A stretch of 13,644 nucleotides of DNA from CAVOBC01 sp963693635 (GTDB lineage: Bacteria > Pseudomonadota > Gammaproteobacteria > Pseudomonadales > Azotimanducaceae): contig CAVOBC010000099.1 in the NCBI GenBank assembly GCA_963693635.1, positions 1-13,644 on the forward strand. Direction: 5' to 3'. The position numbers and the translations under genes are program-made. A model generated the notes under the pieces. The model was given only the letters and a program-made list of their open reading frames with translations, searched no databases and was not told the origin of the DNA. Position 1 is the first letter of the stretch; each line of letters starts with the position of its first letter. Positions 1 through 6,542 of this stretch are shown in pieces.

Positions 1-363
1 GCGTCTGCGGCGACCTAATGGGTCGCCTCGGCGGGTTACAGCACGAATCGGGAGAACGCCCGGGACTATAGTTTTGGCAGTTCGCTAACCTTCATCGGCG
101 GCGTGCGTCAGCGCTTGTCGCCCCGCGGGGGCATCGTCGCCCAGCTCTCATATCGCCAGCAGGAGCGCGATGAGCGTGGCGGGACGCGCATTCCGAACAC
201 CGGCGGCAAGTGGCTGGACGTGGTTGTCGGGGCGCAGTACAACGCCACAGACAATCTGTCGGCTCACGCGAATCTGACGCGACCGGTGTGGCGTGACCTG
301 AACGACGCCCTGCAGTTCACCACGTCGTATGCGTACAGCGTGTCACTGTCGATGAGCTACTGA
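1..363 (+). pseudogene. C-terminal part of an outer-membrane beta-barrel (channel/transporter-like) protein, possibly broken
   Basis: The frame is open from base 19 to the TGA at 361-363 and gives about 114 residues. They alternate polar and hydrophobic residues in strand-length blocks and end in SLSMSY; a C-terminal aromatic residue is typical of outer-membrane barrels. The stretch NTGGKWLDVVVG followed by TDNLSAHANLTRPVW resembles the tail of the MetA-like/transporter barrel family, in which an NTGG-W-aromatic segment precedes a last pair of strands. In the same frame there is a TAA at 16-18, yet barrel-like sequence starts right after it, well before the first possible internal start (GTG at 103). 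The gene is therefore either interrupted by a stop or frameshift near the window edge, or the edge sequence has an error. Whether the full gene is functional cannot be judged here. The substrate is unknown. Confidence 0.5.
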
Positions 364-385
364 CGCAACAACAGGCTCGTTCCTG

Positions 386-417
386 TCCCAAAATTGTCGT
401 CCTGACAATTCTTGGGA
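386..417. terminator. Strong hairpin after the barrel gene, possible bidirectional terminator
   Basis: Thirteen paired bases, TCCCAA/AATTGTC against GACAATT/TTGGGA, with one bulged C at 411 and a 5-nt loop (399-403). It begins 22 nt after the barrel gene's stop and lies in the gap where that gene and trpA converge. No clear T-tract follows on either strand, so termination would be Rho-assisted, or the hairpin may act as an mRNA 3' end stabiliser. The inner half-sites TTGTC and GACAA match those in the palindrome upstream of the GntR gene, but are 5 nt apart here instead of 2. Confidence 0.5.
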
Positions 418-420
418 GTC

Positions 421-436
421 GGTTTGCAAGCAAACC
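421..436. repeat. Perfect inverted repeat GGTTTGC-AA-GCAAACC
   Basis: Two perfect 7-bp arms are separated by AA. The loop is too tight for an efficient RNA hairpin, so this looks more like a protein-binding palindrome, or it could be chance. It lies 4 nt past the hairpin at 386-417 in the convergent gap. Confidence 0.4.
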
Positions 437-472
437 TCGCACTTCCTGCAGAAAAGAGGCCTTCAGAAGATG

Positions 473-492
473 GCGGTGCATCCCCGCACCGC
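473..492. terminator. GC-rich hairpin downstream of trpA
   Basis: GCGGTGC (473-479) pairs with GCACCGC (486-492) around a 6-nt loop. Read on the minus strand it lies about 60 nt past the trpA stop and is followed by a pyrimidine-rich stretch (CTTCT, then CTCTTTTCT), but not by a clean U-run. It may contribute to ending the GntR-trpBA transcript. Confidence 0.4.
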
Positions 493-509
493 ACACAAGC
501 TAGGGCGCA

Positions 510-529
510 CGCGCCATCTCCATGGCGCG
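510..529. terminator. First hairpin past the trpA stop
   Basis: CGCGCCAT (510-517) pairs perfectly with ATGGCGCG (522-529) around a 4-nt loop, CTCC. On the minus strand it starts 24 nt after the trpA stop codon. There is no U-run, so this is a candidate for Rho-dependent termination or 3' end protection rather than a textbook terminator. Confidence 0.4.
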
Positions 530-561
530 AGTCATGGGGTAGTGAGGCGCGAGTCATGGGG
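524..561. repeat. Two exact 16-bp direct repeats spanning the trpA stop codon
   Basis: GGCGCGAGTCATGGGG occurs at 524-539 and again at 546-561, a period of 22 bp. The right-hand copy contains the trpA stop codon (554-556) and the left-hand copy overlaps the hairpin at 510-529. The similarity extends a few bases further with a 1-nt indel, which is consistent with a short tandem duplication of the gene's 3' end. Confidence 0.8.
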
Positions 562-1318
562 CTAGCGAGCGGATGAAGCCATCGATCGCCTGCACGCCCT
601 CGTTCTCCAGTAGCCGAATAGTCTGGGATCCCACGACCGCTATGTCGGCCTTGCCGATCAGAAACTGCACGTCGTCTCGGTCCTTGAGCCCGAAGCCGAC
701 TGCGAGCGGCAAGTCCGTTGCCGCGCGACAGCGTTCGAGGTACCCGTCCAATTCCCCGGTGAAGTCGGTCTCGGCGCCGGTGACACCTTTGCGGGCGACA
801 CAGTAAATGAAGCCACCGGCGAAGTCGGCGAGGTAATCGAGTCGCTCGGTTGAGGTATTGGGCGAGTAGATGAAGATCGGTGACATTTGCCGGGAGGTCA
901 TGGCAGAAAGGTACTCGGACGCTTCCTCCGGCGGCAGGTCGGGAACGATCGCCCCCCGGAGTCCGGCGTCAGCGAGTTTGTTGACGAAGTCTCCGACGCC
1001 GCGCCGGTACAGGATGTTGTAATAGGTCATGACCAGAAACGGAATGTCGAAACGTCCCGCGCACTCCGCGGCGAATTCAAGGCAGCGAGAAACGGTAATG
1101 CCTGACTCGAGCGCGCGTTGGTTTGCGTGCAGGATGACCGGACCATCCGCGATCGGTTCGGAGAACGGAATCTGCAGTTCCATCATGTCGACGCCGGCGG
1201 CGACCATCGCCTCAACCGTCTGCATGGACGCTTTGAGGTCCGGATAGCCGATGACGATGTGGGTCATCAGCAGGATATCTTTAGTCTGACGCTTGCGCCT
1301 GATGTCGTCACTTAGCAC
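554..1318 (-). CDS. trpA: Tryptophan synthase alpha subunit
   Basis: TrpA cleaves indole-3-glycerol phosphate to indole and glyceraldehyde 3-phosphate, and passes indole through a tunnel to TrpB in the cytoplasmic alpha2-beta2 complex. I chose the GTG at 1318, giving 254 residues against about 268 for the family. The frame is open further upstream, but that part lies inside trpB and does not look like TrpA. The two catalytic acids are present: E47 in MELQIPF and D58 in IADGP. The GVTG loop (178-181), GFG (208-210) and VVGS (229-231) of the phosphate site are also seen. Departures from the usual motifs are FSEP instead of FSDP, YYNIL instead of YYNP, and YCVARKGVTG. The start overlaps the trpB end by 11 nt and there is no strong Shine-Dalgarno, so translation is probably coupled to trpB. 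The family call is firm; the exact start is an inference. Confidence 0.93.
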   Translation of the reverse strand: MLSDDIRRKRQTKDILLMTHIVIGYPDLKASMQTVEAMVAAGVDMMELQIPFSEPIADGPVILHANQRALESGITVSRCLEFAAECAGRFDIPFLVMTYYNILYRRGVGDFVNKLADAGLRGAIVPDLPPEEASEYLSAMTSRQMSPIFIYSPNTSTERLDYLADFAGGFIYCVARKGVTGAETDFTGELDGYLERCRAATDLPLAVGFGLKDRDDVQFLIGKADIAVVGSQTIRLLENEGVQAIDGFIRSLAP

Positions 1319-2537
1319 GGTATTGCTCTGCCTTGTCCTGAATAAATGCTCGCCATCCCGGGTCGTCGAACGCGTCCGCGACCGTGAAGATGTCTTTGTC
1401 CCCGCGGCCGGATTGATTGATGATGATGACATCTGTCGACGCCAGTTGCGGCGCCTCCTTGAAGGCCTGCGCGAAGGCGTGGGATGACTCGAGAGCCGGA
1501 ATCAGCCCTTCTTTCCTGATCGTCAGGGCGAGGGCGTCGATCACCTCTGTATCGGTAGCGGCTTCGAAACGAGCGCGTCCGGTCGCCTGCAGATGCGACA
1601 ATATGGGTGAGACGCCCACATAATCGAGCCCGGCCGCGACACTATGGGTCTCCCGCATCTGGCCATCGTCATCCTGCAAAAAGAACGTCTTGTAACCCTG
1701 GGCAACGCCGATCGATGCGTCATTGCTGGCGAGTCGTGCCGCATGCTGCCCGGTCGCGAGGCCATGTCCACCGGCTTCAACCCCGATCAGTTCGACCTCG
1801 TCGTCCAGAAAACCGCTGAAGATGCCCATCGCGTTGGAACCGCCACCGACGCAGGCGTAGACCCGTTCTGGCAGTTTGCCGGCATGCTTTTGAATCTGCA
1901 CCCGGGCCTCTATGCCAATGATTGACTGGAAGTAGGTCACCATCTCTGGAAATGGGTGCGGGCCACACGCCGTGCCGAGCACATAGTGGGTGTTGTCCAT
2001 GTTGCTCACCCAATCCCGGAACGATTCGTTGATGGCGTCCTTGAGCGTGCGTGATCCTTCGGTCACCGGTATGACGGTTGCGCCCAGTCGTTCCATCCAG
2101 AAAACGTTGGGGCGTTGACGCGCGACGTCAACCTCGCCCATGTAAATGGTGCAGTCAAAGCCGAAGCGGGCTGCCATCGTTGCCGTAGCAACGCCGTGCT
2201 GGCCTGCACCGGTCTCGGCGATGACCCGGGTCTTACCCATGCGTTGTACCAACAGACCCTGCCCCATGACGTTGTTGGCCTTGTGCGCGCCGGTGTGATT
2301 GAGGTCTTCGCGCTTGACATAAATCTGCGCGCCGCCGAAGTGCGCCGTGAGATTCGGCGCGAAGGTGAGCGGGGTTGCGCGTCCGGAATAGTTGGCCATC
2401 AATTCGGCGTAGGTGTCCCAGAATGACGGGTCGCGTCGGGCGTCGTCGAACGCGGCTTCGATTTCGTCGAATGTCGCGGTCAGAATTTCGGGTACGTACG
2501 CACCGCCGAATTCCGAATAGTAGCCCCGGTTACGCAT
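1308..2537 (-). CDS. trpB: Tryptophan synthase beta subunit
   Basis: This is the PLP enzyme that condenses indole with L-serine to L-tryptophan, the partner of the TrpA encoded immediately downstream. It has 409 residues, slightly longer than the usual ~397 of the TrpB1 class. The PLP lysine is K86 in HTGAHKANN, the catalytic glutamate is E108 in AETGAGQHG, the PLP phosphate loop is GGGSNA (231-236), and SGRGDKD (376-382) closes the cofactor site. The start near EFGGAYVPE matches the TrpB1 N-terminus. The ATG at 2537 has an AGGAG (2551-2547) about 10 nt upstream, inside the end of the regulator gene. ATGCGTAA is shared by the trpB start and the regulator stop (8-nt overlap). trpF, which often precedes trpB in proteobacteria, is absent and a GntR regulator takes its place. 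Confidence 0.97.
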   Translation of the reverse strand: MRNRGYYSEFGGAYVPEILTATFDEIEAAFDDARRDPSFWDTYAELMANYSGRATPLTFAPNLTAHFGGAQIYVKREDLNHTGAHKANNVMGQGLLVQRMGKTRVIAETGAGQHGVATATMAARFGFDCTIYMGEVDVARQRPNVFWMERLGATVIPVTEGSRTLKDAINESFRDWVSNMDNTHYVLGTACGPHPFPEMVTYFQSIIGIEARVQIQKHAGKLPERVYACVGGGSNAMGIFSGFLDDEVELIGVEAGGHGLATGQHAARLASNDASIGVAQGYKTFFLQDDDGQMRETHSVAAGLDYVGVSPILSHLQATGRARFEAATDTEVIDALALTIRKEGLIPALESSHAFAQAFKEAPQLASTDVIIINQSGRGDKDIFTVADAFDDPGWRAFIQDKAEQYRAK

Positions 2538-3264
2538 AGGGTATTGCTCCTAATTCCTGGGCGAATACAAGCTCGCCAGTATGACAATGTAGCTCGGCGA
2601 ACATCGTGCTCGCTGCTGAGGGAAAGTCGAGAACACGCCGGACCAACAGGATCTTGTCGTCCGGCGCAAGGTTCAGTGCGCCCGCGACCTCGGGTGCAGG
2701 GGTTTGAACGGTGAAGGTTTGGCGTCCACCGGTCGGTATGACGTTAAAACGGTCTCGGATGTGCGCAGACAGGGATGTGGCCGACCCGGGTGCAGGGCGC
2801 GTCATGCCTTTGAATCTGTCCGGGTCGAAGAAGAGGCGTTCGAGCAGCACGGGGCGCCGGGCCAGTGAACTGAGGCGAGTCATCGTGTAGGCCGCCGCCC
2901 CAGCCAGCGGATTGTCCGGGTCTGCTGGGACAATGCGTTTGGCGGGCCGTTGCAACCAGCGCATCTTGAGCTCGAGGCCGCTCCGTGTGAACGATGCAAG
3001 TGTGCCGCCCAGTGAAAAGAGATCCACTTCGGGCAACCGTTCGTTAACGAACGTACCGGCGCCCCGCCGCCGCGTCAGCACTCGCTTGCGCACCAGCACC
3101 TCGGTCGCCTGGCGCACGGTCGGTCGCCCGACCGCGAACCGGGCGGCGAGTTCGTGCTCGGACGGAATGCGATTTCCCGGCGTGAATTCGCCGCCGCGGA
3201 TACGCGCTGCAATGTCGTCAGCGAGCTGGTGGTAGAGCGGCATTGGTGATGCAGGGTCGAGCAT
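2530..3264 (-). CDS. GntR-family transcriptional regulator, HutC type (UTRA domain)
   Basis: Predicted DNA-binding repressor of 244 residues. Residues about 8-75 form the GntR winged helix-turn-helix: PLYHQLADDIAARI, then IPSEHELAARFAVGRPTVRQA and a wing RRRGAGTFV. The rest (about 95-240) fits a UTRA small-molecule-binding domain, including an LLERLFF strand and a terminal AELHCHTGELVF-like segment. HutC-type regulators usually control catabolic or uptake genes and often their own. Here the gene is first in a unit with trpB and trpA and overlaps trpB by 8 nt. A 34-bp palindrome ends 18 nt upstream of its start, so autoregulation is likely. No Shine-Dalgarno precedes the ATG at 3264, and the mRNA may be leaderless. 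The ligand is unknown; tryptophan, indole or a related compound is a guess from the neighbours. Confidence 0.9.
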   Translation of the reverse strand: MLDPASPMPLYHQLADDIAARIRGGEFTPGNRIPSEHELAARFAVGRPTVRQATEVLVRKRVLTRRRGAGTFVNERLPEVDLFSLGGTLASFTRSGLELKMRWLQRPAKRIVPADPDNPLAGAAAYTMTRLSSLARRPVLLERLFFDPDRFKGMTRPAPGSATSLSAHIRDRFNVIPTGGRQTFTVQTPAPEVAGALNLAPDDKILLVRRVLDFPSAASTMFAELHCHTGELVFAQELGAIPYA

Positions 3265-3281
3265 GGCCGCATGGTCCCGAT

Positions 3282-3315
3282 TATTGGTAAAGTTGTCAAG
3301 ACAACTTTACCAATA
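3282..3315. promoter_or_regulatory. 34-bp palindromic operator upstream of the GntR-trpBA unit
   Basis: Two perfect 16-bp arms, TATTGGTAAAGTTGTC (3282-3297) and its reverse complement (3300-3315), flank a central AA. The core TTGTC-AA-GACAA resembles known HutC-type operators of the form TTGTATAGACAA, while the outer ATTGGTAA resembles FadR/PdhR-type half-sites. On the minus strand the centre contains a perfect TTGACA (3299-3294). Seventeen nt further is a weak GACCAT (3276-3271), placing transcription initiation at or near the ATG at 3264. A bound dimer would cover the -35 element. A second, smaller palindrome, GGGATATCCC, lies next to it at 3317-3326. Confidence 0.8.
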
Positions 3316-3594
3316 CGGGATATCCCCGGTATTCGTGCGGCCGGGTTGAAGTCGGCGGCGTCGAGGGTTGCGCACACTTCGATGGCGGTACAGCGGTTGC
3401 TATAGGCCGCAGGTCTTTCTGGCAGGCTGCTGGAGAAATTCCCGCAAGCGTGCTAGAGCCCTCTTCGGTAACCTTCATGGAACTAAAGCAATATGCTGCG
3501 TTAAGTTCCCTGCGCGACTGCGCGGTAATCCGGCGCGGTGAGAGGCTGTTAGGATCCTCGCACAGCAAATCAGAAACGATTCGAAGAGGCACGC
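3316..3594. other. Divergent gap between the GntR gene and the dehydrogenase remnant
   Basis: Apart from GGGATATCCC at 3317-3326 I recognise no gene or RNA here. A plus-strand frame is open through this stretch to a TGA at 3615-3617, and a minus-strand frame is open as well. Neither gives a recognisable protein or a supported start. The promoter of the dehydrogenase gene should lie here, but I could not find a convincing -35/-10 pair. Confidence 0.4.
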
Positions 3595-4407
3595 GTGGTC
3601 CCGTCTTTCAGCTATGAAACGAACGCAACCGCGATGGTTGTCGGTGTTGGCCTGATGGGTCAGTTTCTTGCCACGCACGCACCCGGATGGTTCGGTCTCG
3701 GCAAATTGATTCTGGTCGATCATGCGGACGAGATAACAGTGGGGACCGGGCGGCAATCTCTTGGAGACTTCGCGGCGGGGATCGAGACGACGGGCACGAC
3801 CGAGGTGAGTGCAGAGACGATCGATGTCACAAGCGAAGAGGAGGTGAGCGATCTCTTCGCCCGACACGGGCGAGTCAATTACCTCATGCACACGGCAGGA
3901 ATCTCGCCCAAACCACTGACCCCGCCAGAAGAATTGACTCGAGAGGATGTCCTGGGGGCTTGTGAAGTGAACCTGTGGGGAGCGCACAATATCCTGAAGC
4001 AGGGCGTGAACTCTGGCGCATTGTAAGGTGCGCGCGGCGTCATCGTTCTGTCGACATCGGCGACGGTTGGTTCAGAGGGCAGGGCGAGTGCGGCGTATGA
4101 GGAATCCAAGGGTGGCCTGATGAACCTCTTGACGTTGCAGTCGAGGCACTTTGCGGAGACCTATGGGCTTGTGCTCAACGGCCTTGCACCGTCGCCGCTC
4201 AGAGGCCCGATGGCCGCCCAGAATCCGGTAAGCGCCGGTCGCCTGCAGGCGGTTGAGGATGCGATGCCGCTGGGTGGTCTGACTGAACCGAGGCACATCG
4301 CGGCGGCAACGTTGTTTTTCTGGGCGAAGGAGTGCTGGTGTGTGGGAGAGGTACTCACCACGGATGGCGGCTACACGAAACACAAGCCTATTTACGGTGC
4401 CCTCTGA
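3595..4407 (+). pseudogene. Short-chain dehydrogenase/reductase interrupted by one in-frame stop
   Basis: Starts at GTG 3595 behind a GAAGAGG ribosome site (3583-3589). Reading through TAA 4024-4026 gives one continuous 270-codon SDR frame, a normal length for the family. Before the stop are a glycine-rich GVGLMG (17-22) in an odd form of the NAD(P) motif, an acid at D77 (IDVTS), and HTAGIS (99-104) in place of NNAG. After it come VIVLSTSATVGS with the catalytic Ser at about 155, Y168-x-x-x-K172 in AYEESKGG, LAPSPLRGPM, and the terminal TDGGY. The stop splits the fold just before the active site, so the 143-residue product would be inactive. The rest keeps good SDR motifs with no frameshift, which points to a recent nonsense change (for example CAA or GAA to TAA), a sequencing error, or readthrough. 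Other genes here end in TAA, so TAA is a true stop. The substrate is unknown. Confidence 0.85.
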
Positions 4408-4445
4408 CGCCGTAGCGCCACGCCCGAGGATAGACGGACGGCCTT

Positions 4446-5951
4446 TTAGCCCCGCCGCTGCTTGTCCTTCATACCGTAGATCTCCTGCAGGCGTGCTTTG
4501 ATCTTGGCGTTCAGGTGAAAATTCCCGCGGACCATCGGGATGGCAAACTCCAACTGCTTGATGGCCTGATCGAGATTTCCCGTCAACACGAAATATTCGG
4601 CGCGCGCCTGGTGCACGCCAGTCGTGTCGTCAATCAGGCCGAGCACCTCGGCATACAGGTACCAGACATCAGCGTCCGTCGGCCGGCTTTCTACCTGGGA
4701 TCGTAGCAGCGGGTCGGCCGCTTCCGGCAGTCCCTTCTGGATCTTGGTCTCAGCGAGCGCCATGGTCAGCGGATGGTTGCCGGGATTGATGTCGAGCGCA
4801 GCCTGCAGCAGCTTCTCGGCACCGTCCAGATCGCCTGAGCGCGCTCGGATTTCCGCCTCGGTGTGCAGAAGAGCGATCTTGTCCGGGAAGCGTTCACGCA
4901 GTGCTTGAATGTGAGTCAACGCCTCATCGAACTCAGTTGTGCGCAAAAGCGCGAGGGCGAGGCCGTACTGCGCCGCGACCCGCCTTACCGGGTCCCCGTG
5001 GTTGAGGCCGTCGCGCATCTGCAACTTCGCGCGAATCGCGTTTTCTGCAGTCCGCACCTGCACGCGCGCGCGCATGAGTTGATAGTCGAGGGACAGGGCG
5101 AAGGTCTCAGCCGGGTAGCCGCGGGTTTGATTGTACGAGTCAGAGATTCGTGAATTTGTGACCGGGTGAGTCAGCAAGAACTCCGGGAGCCTGCTGTTGT
5201 AGCGGTTGGCGCGATGCAGGCGCTCGAACATGTATGCCATCGCTCGCGGGTCCATATCAGCGTTGGCGAGGGTCAGGATTCCGACCCGGTCTGCCTCTGC
5301 CTCGCGATCCCGGCTGTACTTGAGCGCTGCGTTCTGGGCGAGGCCCTGGATGGTCGTCATGGTCGCCATGCCCGCCTCGCTGCCGCCGGCTGCGATAAGA
5401 ATGACACTCGCGAGCAGCCCGGCCATCATCGTAATGGCGGACTTCTGGGCCGCTTCGGCTTGTCGGGCGAAGTGGCGCTGTGAAAGGTGGGCGAGTTCGT
5501 GGGCGAGAATGGCTGACATCTCGTCTTCTGTGTGACCATAGAGGAACAGTCCAAGGTTCACGCCGACGATGCCGCCGGGTGCGGCAAACGCATTCAGTTG
5601 CGGTGAGTCGACGATCACGAGTTCGAGCCGCTTGTCCGTCAATTCGCTGTGCCTGGCGAGGTTGTAGATCAGGTATTCAAGATAGTCTTTGAGGACAGGG
5701 TCGCCGACTGTCTTAATCTGCCCGCGCAGGCTGCGGAGGAATTCCTCGCCGACTTCGCGTTCTTTCTCGAGTGAGACGATGCCTGAAGACCTATCGCCGA
5801 GTTTGGGCAGGTTGTGCGACTTGGGGGCAGCCTGCAGCACCGGTGCGACCGTGAGCATGAGCGAGAGCGCAAGCGCAAGGGTCGACCCGCGACTGGTCCG
5901 AGCGGATGCGCGTGCTTGCTGGTGCTTGCGGGGAGTTGAGGTTGGTTGCAT
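4446..5951 (-). CDS. bepA: Periplasmic M48 metalloprotease with TPR repeats, BepA (YfgC) type
   Basis: BepA-type proteins help LptD and other outer-membrane proteins assemble at the BAM complex and degrade stalled ones in the periplasm. I chose the ATG at 5951 (501 residues). A GTG at 5987 is also in frame, but only adds residues in front of a good signal peptide: basic TPRKHQQARASARTSR, hydrophobic LALALSLMLTVAPVL, cleavage after LQA (about residue 41). The zinc motif is HELAH (151-155), with E219 in SRDREAEAD as the likely third ligand. LLTHPVTNSRI carries H262, at the place of the regulatory histidine (His246) of E. coli BepA. A hydrophobic stretch at 173-189 lies between these motifs, as in the family. 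Residues about 290-495 form helical TPR units (ALAL..., ALDINPGN...). It is divergent from tusA and convergent with the broken dehydrogenase, with a 38-nt gap. Confidence 0.93.
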   Translation of the reverse strand: MQPTSTPRKHQQARASARTSRGSTLALALSLMLTVAPVLQAAPKSHNLPKLGDRSSGIVSLEKEREVGEEFLRSLRGQIKTVGDPVLKDYLEYLIYNLARHSELTDKRLELVIVDSPQLNAFAAPGGIVGVNLGLFLYGHTEDEMSAILAHELAHLSQRHFARQAEAAQKSAITMMAGLLASVILIAAGGSEAGMATMTTIQGLAQNAALKYSRDREAEADRVGILTLANADMDPRAMAYMFERLHRANRYNSRLPEFLLTHPVTNSRISDSYNQTRGYPAETFALSLDYQLMRARVQVRTAENAIRAKLQMRDGLNHGDPVRRVAAQYGLALALLRTTEFDEALTHIQALRERFPDKIALLHTEAEIRARSGDLDGAEKLLQAALDINPGNHPLTMALAETKIQKGLPEAADPLLRSQVESRPTDADVWYLYAEVLGLIDDTTGVHQARAEYFVLTGNLDQAIKQLEFAIPMVRGNFHLNAKIKARLQEIYGMKDKQRRG

Positions 5952-6211
5952 GTCGCCTGCCGGGGTGATGGAAACGCTGTCAGGCACAAGCTGCGAACGG
6001 GGCGGTTTACTCTAACGCGGATTGTGGGCGTGGACCACCGCGCGCGGCCGGTTGGAGCCGGGCGGCCGAATCGAGTCTGGGGCGTGGATTGAGTATTGGC
6101 CGGTCCGCGGCAGATCTTTCCTCGCCTCGCTGAAGCTCGTACTTGCCGTTTGGTTGCTCATGGCCTTCTCGGTTCGCTCGCTTGTAGATTCTTTGCCCGG
6201 GACCTCTTTTT

Positions 6212-6280
6212 GCTACCCGGCACTCTGCCTCTTCGCTACCCGGCACTCTGTCTTTTCGCTACCGGGCACTCCGCCGGCGG
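6212..6280. repeat. 23-bp tandem repeat, three copies
   Basis: GCTACCCGGCACTCTG begins at 6212 and 6235. A third copy, GCTACCGGGCACTCCG, begins at 6258, so the period is exactly 23 bp. The rest of each unit is CCTCTTC- or TCTTTTC-like. A more degenerate unit (GCCCGGGACCTCTTTT) precedes the array from about 6195. It lies in the bepA-tusA gap, in no gene. Its role is unknown. Confidence 0.85.
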
Positions 6281-6331
6281 GTATTTCTATCCGGTCCCGG
6301 TAGATCTTTGACCGAGCTTGGTTCTTTATCG

Positions 6332-6388
6332 GCTACAACTTGGACCGGGTGCCTCTTTCCTTTTTAGCCGGTACGAATTGGACCGGGT
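6332..6388. repeat. Imperfect 19-bp direct repeat, 38 bp apart
   Basis: GCTACAACTTGGACCGGGT (6332-6350) recurs as GGTACGAATTGGACCGGGT (6370-6388), with 15 of 19 positions identical. Spacing between copies is 38 bp. Both lie downstream of the 23-bp array and upstream of the tusA promoter. They could be paired protein-binding sites or remnants of an older duplication. Confidence 0.6.
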
Positions 6389-6536
6389 ATGAGGACGTTG
6401 GTTGCTGCGATCTTTTTTCGGGCATTTGCCGTTGATCCGCATCCCGGCGCGTGTCCTTGTGTGCCCCGACCCGCGGCGACAGTCGGGCTCGCCGCGCGTC
6501 GCCGATGTTTCCCGGGAAGCGAAGGCCGCGAGGGCA

Positions 6537-6542
6537 TATAAT
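6537..6542 (+). promoter_or_regulatory. Perfect -10 box (TATAAT) upstream of tusA
   Basis: TATAAT in an otherwise GC-rich stretch. No convincing TTGACA-like -35 lies 16-18 bp upstream (the sequence there is GGGAAG), so an activator or a weak core promoter is implied. Initiation near 6549 would give a leader of about 100 nt before the tusA ATG. Confidence 0.5.

Noticed and set aside
3345..3617. Open plus-strand frame before the dehydrogenase
   Set aside because: No supported start, no recognisable motif, and it runs into the dehydrogenase gene out of frame.
3475..3987. 170-codon minus-strand frame over the dehydrogenase
   Set aside because: It is antisense to a clear SDR frame, is rich in Arg, His and Cys, and matches no family.
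4024..4026. Selenocysteine or alternative-code reading of the internal stop
   Set aside because: The stop is TAA, not TGA; other genes in the window use TAA as a real stop, and no recoding structure is evident.
6212..6280. CRISPR array
   Set aside because: The repeats are directly adjacent with a 23-bp period and have no unique spacers; no cas gene is present.
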